Below, piece after piece: positions 1-7,187 of a stretch of DNA of 34,257 nucleotides. The translations under genes and the position numbers were made by a program. Within the stretch, counting starts at the first letter, position 1, and each line of letters begins with the position of its first letter. The stretch covers positions 1-34,257 of the forward strand of contig JAFGVN010000084.1 in assembly GCA_016937975.1 (NCBI GenBank), read 5' to 3'. The notes under the pieces were generated by a model. It had not been told where the DNA came from. It searched no databases and was given only the letters and a program-made list of their open reading frames with translations. Source of the stretch: Clostridia bacterium (lineage in GTDB: Bacteria > Bacillota > Clostridia > Peptostreptococcales > Acidaminobacteraceae).

Positions 1-80
1 AAGCCTAGATACTAGCGATTGGCTAAATCTTACTAGACAGGATTCCCACCTGCTATACACACGACACCGAACTGTCGCAC
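1..80 (-). mobile_element. Group II intron, 5' end (partial, runs off the left edge)
   Basis: Read on the minus strand from position 80 downwards, the sequence starts GTGCGACAG, matching the GUGYG start of bacterial group II introns. It then forms a short stem (CGACA pairing with TGTCG, about 76-62) and a second one (CAGG pairing with CCTG, around an unpaired TGGGAAT), as expected at the start of domain I. The body and any maturase lie outside the window. The base before it is the end of an AGGAG Shine-Dalgarno motif. The call rests on the 5' motif and local folding, and on a matching 3' end at the other edge of the window. Confidence 0.55.
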
Positions 81-99
81 CTCCTAACTGATTATAGCA
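81..99 (-). promoter_or_regulatory. Extended -10 promoter and SD cut by the intron
   Basis: On the minus strand an extended -10 (TGCTATAAT, 91-99) is followed by TTAGGAG (81-87), which ends exactly where the group II intron starts. No good -35 is seen, which is usual for a TGn promoter. The gene it served lies left of the window, or, if the two window ends belong to one locus, is the DUF2785 gene at the right end. Confidence 0.45.
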
Positions 100-226
100 T
101 ATCCTAATCACGAAAAATAACTGACTTTTAAAAAAGTAAATTTTCAACAAAAGAAAAAATAGAGACTATAAAGAGTCCCTAAAGATAAATTTAAATATGT
201 ATTATATAATAACACAAGGAGTTTTT

Positions 227-502
227 ATGTCAAAAGTCATCAAAAATGGGGATTTAGAACACTATCCAATCGATGGTGATAATTCATTTAATATGAATAT
301 TAAGGTTATTCAAAACTTCACATTGTGGGCAAATACCACCCACGAGGAAGTACATTTAGTCATGTCTGGAAATCCTATCATCAATATTAATAACCAATTC
401 ATTACCCTTGATGAAGGGGATGTCCTATCCTTTGATTCAAATGAAAGTTATAGATATTTCTCTAAAGGTTCTTCCATGGTTTTTACATTTAAGCATCGGT
501 GA
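227..502 (+). CDS. Small cupin-fold protein
   Basis: A 91-residue protein of unknown function. I start it at the ATG at 227 because AAGGAG (216-221) sits just in front; an in-frame ATG at 197 has no SD. The sequence is all beta-like, with the alternating pattern of a minimal cupin barrel: an HEEVHLVMSG strand, NNQFITLDEGDVLSF (the G-D turn typical of cupin motif 2), then SSMVFTFKHR. The usual metal-binding histidines are mostly absent, so it may be a non-metal, ligand-binding or structural cupin. Its last 55 bases overlap the end of the convergent gene at 448-747, and no terminator lies between them. Confidence 0.6.
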   Translation: MSKVIKNGDLEHYPIDGDNSFNMNIKVIQNFTLWANTTHEEVHLVMSGNPIININNQFITLDEGDVLSFDSNESYRYFSKGSSMVFTFKHR

Positions 503-747
503 ATTCTATTGATGATTTCACCTTTGTAATAAATAAGATAATATGTACTTTCTTCAAGACTGGCAAAAACCAAGGTTTTTTCAAATCTTGAACCAGGACC
601 ACATGTAATGGTCCAATTTTTTTGCCCATAATTTTCATAAAGATAATTTTCGGCTACATACATTACTTTATGATCTAAGCCACTGGACCGTTCAAAACTG
701 GTTATTAAAATACCAGAGCAAAAAATCAATAGACAGCAAACAATCAC
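448..747 (-). CDS. Exported domain half of a split membrane protein
   Basis: A 99-residue ORF with a GTG start that overlaps the stop of the preceding ORF (744-1124) by four bases (GTGA), so it is translationally coupled or reached by frameshift. Residues 1-17 form one membrane segment and the rest is a small extracytoplasmic domain. That domain lines up with the C-terminal part of the neighbour at 1237-1929: AENYLYENYGQKNWTITC here against AGDYIRKYYHTRDVSVDRC there, each followed by a beta stretch ending YKGEIINRI or YSNSRIIKS. The ORF is therefore probably the second half of a protein made whole in the neighbour. Function unknown. Its 3' end overlaps the small cupin gene. Confidence 0.6.
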   Translation of the reverse strand: MIVCCLLIFCSGILITSFERSSGLDHKVMYVAENYLYENYGQKNWTITCGPGSRFEKTLVFASLEESTYYLIYYKGEIINRIHRCLNVKTMEEPLEKYL

Positions 748-1124
748 CTGTATTCTTTTTTTTGCAAATCACCTTTAGGACCAAAAGCCAAAACAGGTAG
801 GTATAACGTCAACAAAGTCATTATAAAGGGTTGTAAACTCGATTTTTCTACTAAACCCACCAATATGGCCAACATCATAGACATTACCACTAAAATTAAG
901 ATCACACTGGTTGATAATTCTCTCTTTAGAAAGATCATCAAGAGATACAAAAGAAGACTGCCTGTAATGACCAATGTGAAATCTAGAAATGTATCCGTTA
1001 AGGAATATGATGCTAACAACAAATACAAAACCAATATGAAAGAAAACCACTTCTCTCTATGAGCAATTTTAGGGTTTAGCATGACATAGAAAACACTTAA
1101 AAGCATATAGCTAACAACTAACAT
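744..1124 (-). CDS. Integral membrane half of a split membrane protein
   Basis: A 126-residue very hydrophobic protein with about five membrane segments (roughly 1-16, 27-45, 49-66, 72-92, 99-115) and SD AGAGGTG in front of the ATG. It matches the order and spacing of segments in the first 125 residues of the neighbour at 1237-1929. Near its end the codons CAA AAA AAA G contain a run of eight A (756-763), 10 bases before its TGA stop. A -1 shift there continues directly into the frame of the 448-747 ORF. Function unknown. A -10 (TATAAT, 1142-1147) lies upstream on the minus strand. Confidence 0.6.
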   Translation of the reverse strand: MLVVSYMLLSVFYVMLNPKIAHREKWFSFILVLYLLLASYSLTDTFLDFTLVITGSLLLYLLMIFLKRELSTSVILILVVMSMMLAILVGLVEKSSLQPFIMTLLTLYLPVLAFGPKGDLQKKEYR

Positions 1125-1223
1125 AATAGCACCTCTACTTCATTATATGCCATCTTTGTTTTCCATAAACTCAAATTTGATAAAGTTAAGTTATGGTTAA
1201 GAGATTGTGTTATTACCCTATAC

Positions 1224-1250
1224 GAAAAACTGTAGATTATTCATCTACAG
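1224..1250 (-). terminator. Rho-independent terminator over the stop codon of 1237-1929
   Basis: On the minus strand CTGTAGAT pairs with ATCTACAG (8 bp, 5-nt loop) and is followed by TTTTT. The TAA stop of the gene lies in the loop and stem edge. Confidence 0.75.
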
Positions 1251-1929
1251 TTCTGTCATGATTATGATGTAATTTTCCGTATCGACGTTTCACTTCAGAT
1301 TTTATAATCCGACTATTTGAATAAATAAGTTCATAACTTTTACCAGTATTATTACAATATGCACGAATCTTAATTTTCTTGCCTCGCCTACCATCGCATC
1401 TATCAACGGAAACATCACGGGTATGATAGTATTTTCGAATATAATCACCGGCCATTTTTGATTGTTTTGTTCCAGCATCTGCACCAATGATTGGATTATA
1501 AAACATCAAGCAACCAATTAAAACCAGTAACAAGGTTAAGCTGTTAAACCACTTCTTATGATTCTTGCTTTCTATTAACCGAATCGTAAGTGGCGGTAAC
1601 AAAATCAAATTCGTAAACATTATTGAATTAATCAATAAATTGTTGGGAAGTTCCATTTCAATCATAACAAAAAGCGTTAATCCCATGATCCCTAAAATAG
1701 ACAACCACAGGCTAAAGGGTCTCTTTAAAGCTTCCATCATACTGATGACTGAAATAATCAAAAATGCACCTGTAATCATTCCAGCAATTTGATCGGTATA
1801 AATAAATACTAAAACACTACATATAAAATAGCGTGCTGCGAGTAAGTAGGTTTGGGATTGATTTCGTTTTCTTAAAATGAGAAACAGAATATCAAATGCC
1901 ACAATATAACTGATTACAATGATACTCAT
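1237..1929 (-). CDS. Membrane protein with C-terminal exported domain (intact form)
   Basis: 230 residues: about six membrane segments within residues 1-147, then a small basic domain outside the membrane (about 150-215, two cysteines) and a His/Asp-rich tail. SD GGAGGAGG precedes the ATG and a -10 TATAAT lies at 1952-1957. It is collinear with the two ORFs at 744-1124 plus 448-747 (126 + 99 residues), so the three ORFs look like two tandem paralogues, one intact and one split. The stop codon sits inside a terminator hairpin. I recognise no family; a cell-surface or stress role would be guesswork. Confidence 0.6.
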   Translation of the reverse strand: MSIIVISYIVAFDILFLILRKRNQSQTYLLAARYFICSVLVFIYTDQIAGMITGAFLIISVISMMEALKRPFSLWLSILGIMGLTLFVMIEMELPNNLLINSIMFTNLILLPPLTIRLIESKNHKKWFNSLTLLLVLIGCLMFYNPIIGADAGTKQSKMAGDYIRKYYHTRDVSVDRCDGRRGKKIKIRAYCNNTGKSYELIYSNSRIIKSEVKRRYGKLHHNHDRTVDE

Positions 1930-2073
1930 AATGATTCCTCCTCCAGTTCTTATTATAAGATATTAATATGGTCTATGCACGTTTATCTCGTAATCTTCCA
2001 TGGAGTTAAGAAAGATTTAATATGATGTATTTTCTAACAACACTTGTACCGATTGAATGCTCCTTACAAGACC

Positions 2074-2868
2074 TTAATCTGTCACCAGATGCTCATGGAA
2101 ATTGTAACCTACTTCAAAGAATTGATTTTCTCCATCAACCTTACACTCCCCTTGAACATAAAGAAAAACTTTGCTTAAGTCTTGATCTCTTTTCAACGTT
2201 ATGGTGCCTTTGTGAACAACCGTATAAGGTTCGAAGGAAATACTACCTGTAGATGTGCCTTCACGTGTTTTAACAACATGATATCCATAATTCACCTTAT
2301 AATCTTCCTTAACGGTATCCAATTCAAACGCATAAGTATCGTATTCAGAATCGCCTCGTTGATAGGCGATACTTAAGTCAAAAGCCTCTCGATCCCTATT
2401 GAGTCTTAGTTGTTCAGGATAATCGTTCTGGAATGTTTTAATTAAAGCAATGACTTCAGAAGCATCTTTTAGTTTGTAATAATCCTTATAACTATTCCAA
2501 AAGAGTTGCCCTTTGTTGAGCATAAGCTCACCTTTATAACCACTGTTCTGATCAAAGAGAGTGATTATTGTTAGATCACCCTGCCATTGCATTGGATTCT
2601 TTCTTCTGACCATTTTTACGTCTTGCAATGCCTCTAATAAAGCTAAAGAATCCTCCTTAATAAGTTCAACGCGATCATAAGATTTTAGTTCCAATCGATA
2701 ATCTGAAGATAAAAAGTAATCCTCCGAGATTGATACAGGAATGTTGAAATAGCCAATGAGAATTAAAAAATAAATTAGAATGACAGCAATTTTTTTTATA
2801 TGATCCTTATAATCTCTAAGATAGAAAATTAGAACAAAAAATAAAATAACATTAAATAAAAATAACAT
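2074..2868 (-). CDS. Membrane-anchored hypothetical protein
   Basis: 264 residues with two short N-terminal membrane segments (about 2-17 and 26-45), then a roughly 215-residue domain predicted to lie outside the membrane. The domain is rich in charged and aromatic residues and beta-like stretches (for example LTIITLFDQNSGYKGELMLN and a terminal KVFLYVQGECKV). The ATG has an AGGAGGAG SD, and a good promoter (TTGTAA, 18 bp, TATAAT) lies at 2885-2914. It is the third gene in a row with the plan of membrane segments plus exported domain, but I see no clear similarity to the other two. No family recognised. Confidence 0.6.
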   Translation of the reverse strand: MLFLFNVILFFVLIFYLRDYKDHIKKIAVILIYFLILIGYFNIPVSISEDYFLSSDYRLELKSYDRVELIKEDSLALLEALQDVKMVRRKNPMQWQGDLTIITLFDQNSGYKGELMLNKGQLFWNSYKDYYKLKDASEVIALIKTFQNDYPEQLRLNRDREAFDLSIAYQRGDSEYDTYAFELDTVKEDYKVNYGYHVVKTREGTSTGSISFEPYTVVHKGTITLKRDQDLSKVFLYVQGECKVDGENQFFEVGYNFHEHLVTD

Positions 2869-2884
2869 AACTCCTCCTGGTTTT

Positions 2885-2914
2885 ATTATATGCTTTATTC
2901 AACTAAACTTACAA
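2885..2914 (-). promoter_or_regulatory. Promoter for the gene at 2074-2868
   Basis: Minus-strand -35 TTGTAA (2909-2914), 18-bp spacer, -10 TATAAT (2885-2890), about 20 bases in front of the SD. Confidence 0.55.
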
Positions 2915-2970
2915 TAATTTACATTCATTTTTTAAAATGTTTTGAAATCATTAAACTTTTCATAATGGGT

Positions 2971-3017
2971 TTGCATAGATGGCAATTTAAGATATAATTA
3001 AATGAGAATAATTATCA
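2971..3017 (+). promoter_or_regulatory. selO promoter with Fur/PerR-type box
   Basis: A -35 (TTGCAT, 2971-2976), 16-bp spacer and -10 (TATAAT, 2993-2998) are followed by TGAGAATAATTATCA (3003-3017). That differs at one base from the 7-1-7 Fur consensus TGATAATNATTATCA known from Bacillus. The box covers the expected transcription start, a position where a bound repressor would block the promoter. Fur, PerR and Zur boxes are similar, so the metal or peroxide signal cannot be told from sequence. Confidence 0.65.
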
Positions 3018-3030
3018 ATTAGGAGGGTGT

Positions 3031-4440
3031 ATGACAATTAACTTACAACATGATTATACGAGATTACCTGATTCTTTTTATCAAAAGGTAAAACCAACAC
3101 CTGTAAAATCACCGAAGATTTTATTATTAAATGAACTTTTACTTTCAAAGTTAAATTTCTCAAAAAAGGACTTTGATGCTGATAAATTGTCTGGCAACAC
3201 CTTATTTGCTAACTCAGAACCCATCGCTCAAGCTTATGCAGGTCATCAATATGGACATTTCACCATGTTAGGTGATGGTAGAGCCATATTATTAGGAGAG
3301 ATCCTTGTTGAAAACGAATTAATAGATGTTCAGTTGAAAGGTTCTGGACCCACTCAATATTCAAGAAGTGGTGATGGTCGCGCAACTTTGCGTTCAATGG
3401 TTCGTGAATACATCATGAGTGAAGCTATGGAAGGTCTTAAAATTCCTACAACTCGAAGTCTTGGCGTTGTTCTTACAGGAGAAAAGGTCTATCGTGAAGT
3501 CCCTCATCAAGGTGCTGTTTTAACAAGACTTTCAAAGGGTCATATACGTGTGGGAACCTTCCAATTTGCATCGGCTCATGGTCATGAAACCCTTATAGCC
3601 TTAGCAGATTATGTCATTGAGAGAATGTCTCTCAATTGGAATCTGGATGAAAATAAATATGTGAATTTTTTTGAAAAAGTCATTGCTTCCCAAAGTGAAC
3701 TGATTGCGAAATGGCAAAGTATTGGATTTATTCACGGCGTCATGAATACAGACAATATGTCAGTCTTTTCAGAAACCATTGATTACGGACCTTGTGCTTT
3801 TATGGACCAATATCATTCCAAAACCGTTTTTTCATCCATTGATCATTATGGCAGATATGCTTATGATCAACAGCCAGCCATAGCAAAATGGAATCTTGCA
3901 AGATTAGGTGAGTGTCTTTTACCCTTGTTTTCTGAAGATGAAAATGAAGCCCTTCTCATTGCCAATGACAGTTTAAGCAAATTTGATTCCTGGTATAAAA
4001 GAAATTGGCTGGATCATTTTTCTAAAAAAATCGGATTAAAAAATCATACGCCAGAGGATGAACCTTTAATCCATTCTCTTTTATCACATCTGGAAAGTTA
4101 TCAGTATGATTTTACAAACACCTTTGTTCAGTTAAGTGCCATGACTTTCGCTCCTAAGGAAAAACCCCTTCTTGAGTGGCAGAGCCAATGGATAGAAAGG
4201 TTAACCTTACAAGGACCACTTGAAGAGGCTCAAGAAATTATGCAGGCAGTTAATCCACAAATTATTCCCCGTAACCACGTTATGGAGCACATTTTGGATA
4301 CTGTTGAGAAACACGATTTATCACGATTAGAGGAATGGTTGGAAGCCCTTAGACATCCTTATCAAAAACCTAAAAAAAGCTTGTTCACCACGCCACCAGA
4401 ATCCAATGAAGTGGTTTACAAGACTTACTGTGGCACGTGA
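3031..4440 (+). CDS. selO: Protein adenylyltransferase SelO (YdiU family)
   Basis: 469 residues, close to the usual 470-490 of the family. SelO has a protein-kinase fold with ATP bound in a flipped orientation, and it transfers AMP to hydroxyl side chains of proteins; it is linked to redox stress protection. Visible marks are GHQYG (71-75), GDGRA (81-85), the ATP-site Lys in VQLKGSG (K103), SRSGDGRA (111-118), HGVMNTDNM (235-243, the catalytic-loop equivalent) and DYG (251-253) in place of DFG. The C-terminus is YKTYCGT, with Cys where animal SelO has selenocysteine. The start follows an AGGAGGG SD. A Fur-like box overlaps its promoter, and its stop codon lies inside a terminator. It converges with another kinase-fold gene with no bases between the stops. 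Confidence 0.95.
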   Translation: MTINLQHDYTRLPDSFYQKVKPTPVKSPKILLLNELLLSKLNFSKKDFDADKLSGNTLFANSEPIAQAYAGHQYGHFTMLGDGRAILLGEILVENELIDVQLKGSGPTQYSRSGDGRATLRSMVREYIMSEAMEGLKIPTTRSLGVVLTGEKVYREVPHQGAVLTRLSKGHIRVGTFQFASAHGHETLIALADYVIERMSLNWNLDENKYVNFFEKVIASQSELIAKWQSIGFIHGVMNTDNMSVFSETIDYGPCAFMDQYHSKTVFSSIDHYGRYAYDQQPAIAKWNLARLGECLLPLFSEDENEALLIANDSLSKFDSWYKRNWLDHFSKKIGLKNHTPEDEPLIHSLLSHLESYQYDFTNTFVQLSAMTFAPKEKPLLEWQSQWIERLTLQGPLEEAQEIMQAVNPQIIPRNHVMEHILDTVEKHDLSRLEEWLEALRHPYQKPKKSLFTTPPESNEVVYKTYCGT

Positions 4441-4459
4441 TTACACTTGCCATTTTTTT
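4432..4459 (+). terminator. Terminator of selO, containing its stop codon
   Basis: GGCACGTG pairs with CACTTGCC (one mismatch, ATTA loop) and is followed by A and seven T (4453-4459). The selO TGA and the last codons of the convergent gene are inside it. On the minus strand no U-run follows, so it works one way only. Confidence 0.65.
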
Positions 4460-5505
4460 GCGTTTTCTTTTCTAAGCTCATAGGTTGACAATAAATCAGC
4501 CTTAGACATCTCATCAAACCATAACAGTTTACTTTGCATATTAAGATCATCGTAGCTTGTTTTAAGTGTTTCAAGTAAATAATCGATTTTCTTAAGCGTT
4601 CCTTTTGTACAAGTCTGTCCAGTTAAATCATCATGGACATCCAAGGCATATGACCGATAACCATCTTCTAAAAACAAAGCATACAAGGCTTCATCATTTA
4701 CAAGATGAGCATTCCACAATTGCTTATAGGCTTCATAAAATTCTATAATTTCATTTGAAGCAAAATGAGATTTTAAATAAACTATTTTCTCTTCATAAGC
4801 TATGACAGCTTCTTCCTTTAAAATTCTATATAAATTCATGAGTTCATCCCTTTGATGGATGTAGTTTAACAGATAGCCCATATAAGCTCTTGTTTCAAAT
4901 CTTTCTACCATATGGAAAACTGGTGCGTTCATTTTTTCTGAATTGACACCTTTCAAAGGATCCATTTGGTACATATAACCAAAATCAAATACAATAAGTT
5001 GGTCTTCCCTATAGAGTAAATTACCACTACACAAATCCCACTCAAATAATCCAATCGACTCAAGTGCATTGAGCAATTTAAAAGTATGCTTTATTCGAGT
5101 TCGATTAAAAGTCGTTGGATGTTCTCCTTCTATCCACTCCGTGAGAATTAAACCTTCTTTCAAACTGGCGTAATAAGTTTTACTAACACCTTTGTCAATC
5201 AACGGATTCTCTCTATATTTCTCAATATGTTTGCGACACAAAATTTCATTTAAAAAGGAAAGTTGCCCATCGTCATTTTGAACTTTAATGTGTTCTCTTT
5301 TCTTCTTAAGGCAATAGTTCTTCCCCTCGTATTCAAATTTGTATACATAAGCTGTCAAACCGCCCTTTAAGGTTTTCTTAACTAAAGGGTGGTTTTCGTC
5401 AAGGGCCTTTAAAATTTCTATTGGGATATGGCTTTCCTTAAGGGATACCTCTTCATTTCTTTCCAAAAGTGCTTTCTGGATTTTTTTTCTTGCTTCAGCG
5501 CCCAT
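4441..5505 (-). CDS. Kinase-fold (APH/RIO-like) phosphotransferase
   Basis: 354 residues with the core of a small protein-kinase-like or aminoglycoside-phosphotransferase-like enzyme. A glycine-containing loop and lysine region is GGLTAYVYKFEYEGKNYCLKKK (about 48-69, quoted in part: GGLTAY and NYCLKKK). E87 is a candidate for the helix-C glutamate, a hinge lies in LTEWIEGEHP, the catalytic loop is WDLCSGNLL (D157, N162) and DFG is at 174-176. All key residues are present, so it is probably active, on an unknown substrate. The helical C-terminal 170 residues are not recognised. Its ATG directly follows the TAG of the 47-codon gene upstream, so the two are co-transcribed and probably coupled. 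Confidence 0.7.
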   Translation of the reverse strand: MGAEARKKIQKALLERNEEVSLKESHIPIEILKALDENHPLVKKTLKGGLTAYVYKFEYEGKNYCLKKKREHIKVQNDDGQLSFLNEILCRKHIEKYRENPLIDKGVSKTYYASLKEGLILTEWIEGEHPTTFNRTRIKHTFKLLNALESIGLFEWDLCSGNLLYREDQLIVFDFGYMYQMDPLKGVNSEKMNAPVFHMVERFETRAYMGYLLNYIHQRDELMNLYRILKEEAVIAYEEKIVYLKSHFASNEIIEFYEAYKQLWNAHLVNDEALYALFLEDGYRSYALDVHDDLTGQTCTKGTLKKIDYLLETLKTSYDDLNMQSKLLWFDEMSKADLLSTYELRKENAKKWQV

Positions 5506-5649
5506 CTATAGAACCTTTTTCCCTTTAACCATTAATCTACCACCCTGAATAATTGATAAAGTGCCTACAGTAATGCCAAAAATAAAAGTTATAATCCCCA
5601 AAGTTAAGGATAAAGCACCTTCTCGTTTTAATTTTTGTATATCTTTCAT
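5506..5649 (-). CDS. 47-residue single-pass membrane protein
   Basis: A short gene with a clear SD (AGAGGTGA, 6 bases before the ATG) and its own extended -10 (TGCTATACT, 5670-5678). The protein has a charged N-terminus (MKDIQKLKREG), one glycine-spaced membrane helix (about 12-34, containing LGIITFIFGITVG) and a basic tail ending KGKKVL. The TAG stop touches the ATG of the kinase-fold gene, so the membrane peptide could serve as its anchor or regulator; that is inference from position only. No family recognised. Confidence 0.65.
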   Translation of the reverse strand: MKDIQKLKREGALSLTLGIITFIFGITVGTLSIIQGGRLMVKGKKVL

Positions 5650-5669
5650 AAAGTCACCTCTCTTACTTA

Positions 5670-5678
5670 AGTATAGCA
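5670..5678 (-). promoter_or_regulatory. Extended -10 for the 47-codon gene and kinase-fold gene
   Basis: TGCTATACT on the minus strand, about 20 bases before the ATG at 5649; no clear -35. Confidence 0.45.
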
Positions 5679-5762
5679 TATGTTTATTTTTCTAGTGACT
5701 GTAGGTTATTACTAAAATATGATAAATCCATAAAAAACATTTTAAGCATCACTTTATGAAGG

Positions 5763-5768
5763 TATAAT
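5763..5768 (+). promoter_or_regulatory. -10 element of the GNAT gene
   Basis: TATAAT with only a poor -35 (TTTTAA, 17 bases upstream). It stands about 40 bases before the ATG, in the divergent gap 5650-5808. Confidence 0.4.
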
Positions 5769-5808
5769 ATACTTATCTTAAGATTTCCTCAGATGGCGAG
5801 GTGGGATT

Positions 5809-6255
5809 ATGGAAATTATTAAAATTGATTCAGATAGAAGAGCATTTATGAATTTACTCCTTTTAGCAGATGAACAACCTGAGCTCGTTGAAGCCTATAT
5901 TGATCAAGGTGAGCTTTTTGCATTATACGATCAGGGGTTGGAAACCATTTGCTTAGTGGAACAGATTGATGATGAAACCTGTGAAATTAAAAATATAGCA
6001 ACGACGCCTGAACATCAGGGCCATGGCTATGGAAAAAAAATGATTGAATATCTGGAGAACTATTACAAGACCCAATACAATTATATTTTAGTTGGCACTG
6101 GTGAAAGTCCAAAAACCGTTCCCTTCTATGAAAATTGTGGTTTTAATTATGCCTTTAGAATTAATGATTTCTTTAAAAATCATTATGATCATCCAATCTT
6201 CGAAGATGGTGTTGAGCTAAAAGATAAAGTTTATTTTAGAAAATCGTTGAAATGA
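5809..6255 (+). CDS. GNAT-family N-acetyltransferase
   Basis: 148 residues, the length of a single GNAT domain. The acetyl-CoA loop is visible in IATTPEHQGHGYGKKMI (Q-x-x-G-x-G type, about residues 64-80). It is followed by the YNYILVGTGESPKTVPFYENCGF stretch (in part: VGTGES and PFYENCGF), typical of the C-terminal half of the fold where the alpha4-beta6 region contacts CoA. Substrate unknown. SD GAGGTGGG lies in front. Transcribed alone, it ends in a two-way terminator shared with the convergent lipoprotein gene. Confidence 0.85.
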   Translation: MEIIKIDSDRRAFMNLLLLADEQPELVEAYIDQGELFALYDQGLETICLVEQIDDETCEIKNIATTPEHQGHGYGKKMIEYLENYYKTQYNYILVGTGESPKTVPFYENCGFNYAFRINDFFKNHYDHPIFEDGVELKDKVYFRKSLK

Positions 6256-6258
6256 AAG

Positions 6259-6296
6259 AAACCTACTTTGTGAATATTCACTAAAGTAGGTTTTTA
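6259..6296. terminator. Two-way terminator between GNAT and lipoprotein genes
   Basis: AACCTACTTT (6260-6269) pairs with AAAGTAGGTT (6283-6292), with T-rich ends on both strands (TTTTT on plus, TTTCTTTC on minus). Confidence 0.85.
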
Positions 6297-7091
6297 TTAT
6301 ATGGTCCATTGATCATGAATGATATTCAACAAATACCAGTTGCCATCGATTTCTTTCAAAACCAGTCTTAGACTCTTCCAATCCATCCCTTCAAACTCGG
6401 GATTAAAACCACTGAAATGAAATTCTACAAACATAGCATCAGGATAAATCTCTGAAATATTATTCATACTATTGCCAGAACCCATGATTTGATTAACACC
6501 AATATCGTGAGGCATACTATAATCCGCATCAAAAACAAAGCGTTCATAATATTCTTGGAAAGTATATTCAATGGGTTCGCCACTGCCATCAAAGGCACCC
6601 CACTCATATACAACCGAATCTTCCATACCTATTAAGATTTGATCTTTAGTAAAAACCAAGTCATTCTCTTCGTCTATATAACTATAAGGTGTGAAACGAA
6701 TGCCATTATAGGGGTGAACATAAGCACTGAGAGTCTCCATATCTTTGTTTTTTAGTGCATTAACAATGTTAACGGAAACAGACAATAAAGTGGATTCATC
6801 TTCTGTTGTAATTTGCTTTTCCATAAGATCAATCTTTGCTTGTAAGGCTTCAACGGTTTTTTGTATATTCTCATTGCTTAAGGCATCGGCTTTCATGGTC
6901 TCGATTACAGTTTCCAAATTACCAATTTCTTCTAACATCTTACTCTCTTTTGCTTCAGCACTTTGCAGTGCAACTTCAAGACTGTTGATTTGACCTTGTA
7001 AAACATCAGTTGTACCTTCATTTGAGCCACAACCAGTCAATAAAATTACTGCACTTATACAAAGTAGACCTGCTATATTTTTTCTCAACAA
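6297..7091 (-). CDS. Coiled-coil lipoprotein with NTF2-like C-terminal domain
   Basis: 264 residues, exported and lipid-anchored. A hydrophobic signal ends in the lipobox LLTGC (Cys21), followed by GSNEG. Residues about 30-97 are heptad-rich (QINSLEVALQSAEAKES and on) and should form a coiled coil. From about 100 on the sequence (NIVNALKNKDMETLSAYVHPYNGIRF in part, then DGNWYLLNIIHD at the end) resembles the cystatin/NTF2-like domain of many clostridial lipoproteins. Start codon is TTG (7091) behind AAGGAG; a second TTG follows directly. Function unknown; perhaps a sensor or binding part at the cell surface. Confidence 0.7.
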   Translation of the reverse strand: MLRKNIAGLLCISAVILLTGCGSNEGTTDVLQGQINSLEVALQSAEAKESKMLEEIGNLETVIETMKADALSNENIQKTVEALQAKIDLMEKQITTEDESTLLSVSVNIVNALKNKDMETLSAYVHPYNGIRFTPYSYIDEENDLVFTKDQILIGMEDSVVYEWGAFDGSGEPIEYTFQEYYERFVFDADYSMPHDIGVNQIMGSGNSMNNISEIYPDAMFVEFHFSGFNPEFEGMDWKSLRLVLKEIDGNWYLLNIIHDQWTI

Positions 7092-7187
7092 AATACTCTC
7101 CTTTTCTACTGAGCTCTCATTGACATTATACTCATTTTTTTTAGGAGAAGCATTATTTTTTTAAAATCATAATATAAATTTAAGAAT

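Noticed and set aside
4429-4440. Possible selenocysteine (TGA) read-through at the selO end
   Set aside because: The Sec position is an ordinary TGT Cys codon in YCGT and the TGA follows as a normal stop inside the terminator.
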